The notes under the pieces are model-generated. The model was given only the letters and a program-made list of their open reading frames with translations, searched no databases and was not told the origin of the DNA. Positions 5,845-6,931 of a stretch of 6,931 nt of DNA are shown in pieces. This stretch comes from Chitinophagales bacterium (lineage in GTDB: Bacteria; Bacteroidota; Bacteroidia; Chitinophagales; UBA10324). Made by a program: the position numbers and the translations under genes. Each line of letters opens with the position of its first letter. Position 1 is the stretch's first letter. The stretch spans positions 1-6,931 of the forward strand of contig JAJAYG010000313.1 in assembly GCA_026786335.1 (NCBI GenBank), read 5' to 3'.

Positions 5845-6931
5845 CTATTTTGTTTCAAGCAGATTTACTTTTTGTGCAAGCGTTGTATTCTGCTTTTGCA
5901 ATTCGATTACATACAACGTAAGCTCTTCAATTTTTTGCATCATCAGCTTTTGCATTTCGCCAACTTCAATTCCATTATCGTTTATTTCTTTTGCCGAAGG
6001 AATGCCGGGTAAATGTTTATTCTTCTGAATTGATTGCTCTACTTCACTTAGAGAAGGAAGTTTAAAATCATCGGCGAAAACAAAGTCGGGCCAGTTGCCG
6101 CTCAGTTGCACTTTCAGTTCTTCGCACATTACTTTTCCATTCACAGAAACAATATAACCGGTTGCAGGAGTAGTTGTGCCTACGAGCACATTTCCACTGT
6201 TTCTACAAAGGATCACATCACCTCCATCGTTATTAAGGTAAAGCGGTGAAACAGCTCCATTGAATCTTGCCATAATCTCATTGTCGTCAATAGATATGTT
6301 GGTTGAAGTGGTGCTTCCGGTAACAATGTAACCACCCGAGCCCGGATCAGTATCAGTTCCACCTATCACATGCAGTTTGTAAGAAGGTGAAGTGGTACCC
6401 AATCCCAGATTTCCATTTACATCCATTGCATTTTTGTTTGTTCCATTAAAACGGAAAATGAGTTTGCCAGATGTGTTTCCCGAAAGTGTTCCAATACGAA
6501 GATCATTTCCACTTGCCTGAAAAAAACTTGACTGGCTCGTTCCATCAACAAGTTTCATATAAGGAGTTGTTCCTTCCATTAAAATAGTTTCATTGGTTCC
6601 TTTCACATTCAAACTTGCTGTTGCTGTGGTAGTTTGTACTGATAGCTTATCACCAAAATAACCATCCGCACCGCCCGTAACTGCAAACTCGTATGCATTC
6701 GGTCGGCTTGCTGTTCCAACCACTAATGCATCATTTACTTTGATTGAATCGTCAACTGTTAAATACGTGCTCACACCTGTTTTCCCTGCAAAGTATCCTG
6801 CATATACACTTCCTGTTGTTCCTGAAGCTGATCCATAAACCCCATAGGTATTAATTGAATTTGAAGTTGCTGTGGCGAAACCATATATACCAAAATTCGC
6901 AACTGCACCGGTAGCTTCACCATAAGAACCG
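5845..6931 (-). CDS. Tail-fibre-like surface protein, 5' end outside the window
   Basis: The last 361 residues are visible, and the frame is open to the right edge, so the start lies beyond it; the GTG at 6772-6774 is internal. In order the visible part contains glycine/tyrosine-rich YG repeats (visible residues 1-52), a beta-rich stalk with GLGTTSPSYKLHV (176-188) and LVGTTTPATGYIVSVNGKV (249-267), then the Bacteroidota signature WPDFVFADDFKLPSL (280-294) and NKHLPGIPSAKE. A C-terminal coiled coil follows (about 326-361, MQKLMMQKIEELTLYVIELQ). Proteins of this layout are usually annotated as tail-fibre or endosialidase-chaperone-like and probably trimerise through the C-terminal helix. No T9SS sorting domain is present at the C-terminus, unlike in the two downstream peptidases. 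No phage genes are nearby, so a host surface fibre or adhesin is more likely than a prophage part; that is inference. It is the first visible gene of the three-gene operon. Confidence 0.85.
   Translation of the reverse strand, partial: GSYGEATGAVANFGIYGFATATSNSINTYGVYGSASGTTGSVYAGYFAGKTGVSTYLTVDDSIKVNDALVVGTASRPNAYEFAVTGGADGYFGDKLSVQTTTATASLNVKGTNETILMEGTTPYMKLVDGTSQSSFFQASGNDLRIGTLSGNTSGKLIFRFNGTNKNAMDVNGNLGLGTTSPSYKLHVIGGTDTDPGSGGYIVTGSTTSTNISIDDNEIMARFNGAVSPLYLNNDGGDVILCRNSGNVLVGTTTPATGYIVSVNGKVMCEELKVQLSGNWPDFVFADDFKLPSLSEVEQSIQKNKHLPGIPSAKEINDNGIEVGEMQKLMMQKIEELTLYVIELQKQNTTLAQKVNLLETK
6782..6931 (-). repeat. YG-rich protein repeats in the fibre gene
   Basis: The coding sequence here yields degenerate units of about 13-16 residues, each starting near a Tyr-Gly: SYGEATG, IYGFATATS, VYGSASGTT, then VYAGYFAGKTG. 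Similar units occur in Bacteroidota fibre-like proteins and probably extend beyond the window edge. The repeat is clear in protein and weak in DNA. Confidence 0.6.

Noticed and set aside
5454..6012. Plus-strand reading frames across the metzincin start and fibre end
   Set aside because: They are antisense to conserved signal-peptide and coiled-coil coding sequence, with no promoter box or recognisable features.
5845..6931. Prophage remnant
   Set aside because: The fibre-like protein is of a type common in Bacteroidota chromosomes, and the adjacent genes are T9SS-exported peptidases rather than phage genes. No integrase, structural or lysis cassette is visible.

Overview
The window looks like chromosomal DNA of a Bacteroidota bacterium, probably from a Chitinophagales-, Sphingobacteriia- or Flavobacteriia-like lineage. 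Four things support this. Two genes end in type IX secretion (T9SS) type A sorting domains. There is a short lipoprotein with a Cys-Ser-Lys-Asp-Asp start. Promoter-like boxes follow the Bacteroidota TAnnTTTG pattern, and no start has a Shine-Dalgarno sequence. One gene encodes a Bacteroidota-style surface fibre protein with the C-terminal WPDFVF...NKHLPGIPSA signature. The genus cannot be fixed from this sequence alone.

Left part (1-712): two tandem minus-strand genes for small secreted proteins. The first is cut by the window edge. They share the start of their signal peptides, their promoter cores and a near-identical 16-bp palindrome beside each promoter. The complete copy is a signal peptide followed by what looks like a worn T9SS-type C-terminal domain, with no other domain.

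Centre (713-2825): a full-length glycyl-tRNA synthetase of the single-chain type is read divergently from the small secreted gene. Its start codon lies 6 bp after a perfect TAnnTTTG box, so the transcript may be nearly leaderless. Next comes a lipoprotein gene in one reading frame, interrupted by a single TAA. Then there is a long imperfect inverted repeat built from GCACGGAG-like units, placed between convergent genes.

Right part (2826-6931): three minus-strand genes with gaps of 35 and 20 bp form a likely operon. In order of transcription they are a tail-fibre-like surface protein (5' end outside the window), an M12B-like metzincin protease and an M23-family peptidase. Both peptidases have signal peptides, a similar spacer module and T9SS sorting domains. 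The set therefore looks like an outer-surface or secreted module combining a fibre, a protein-cleaving enzyme and a possible cell-wall-cleaving enzyme. Its substrate is unknown.

The most noteworthy points are the duplicated palindrome-plus-promoter unit, the stand-alone sorting-domain-like proteins, the lipoprotein with one in-frame stop, and the fibre plus two peptidases operon. No RNA genes, CRISPR arrays, insertion sequences or origins were seen.
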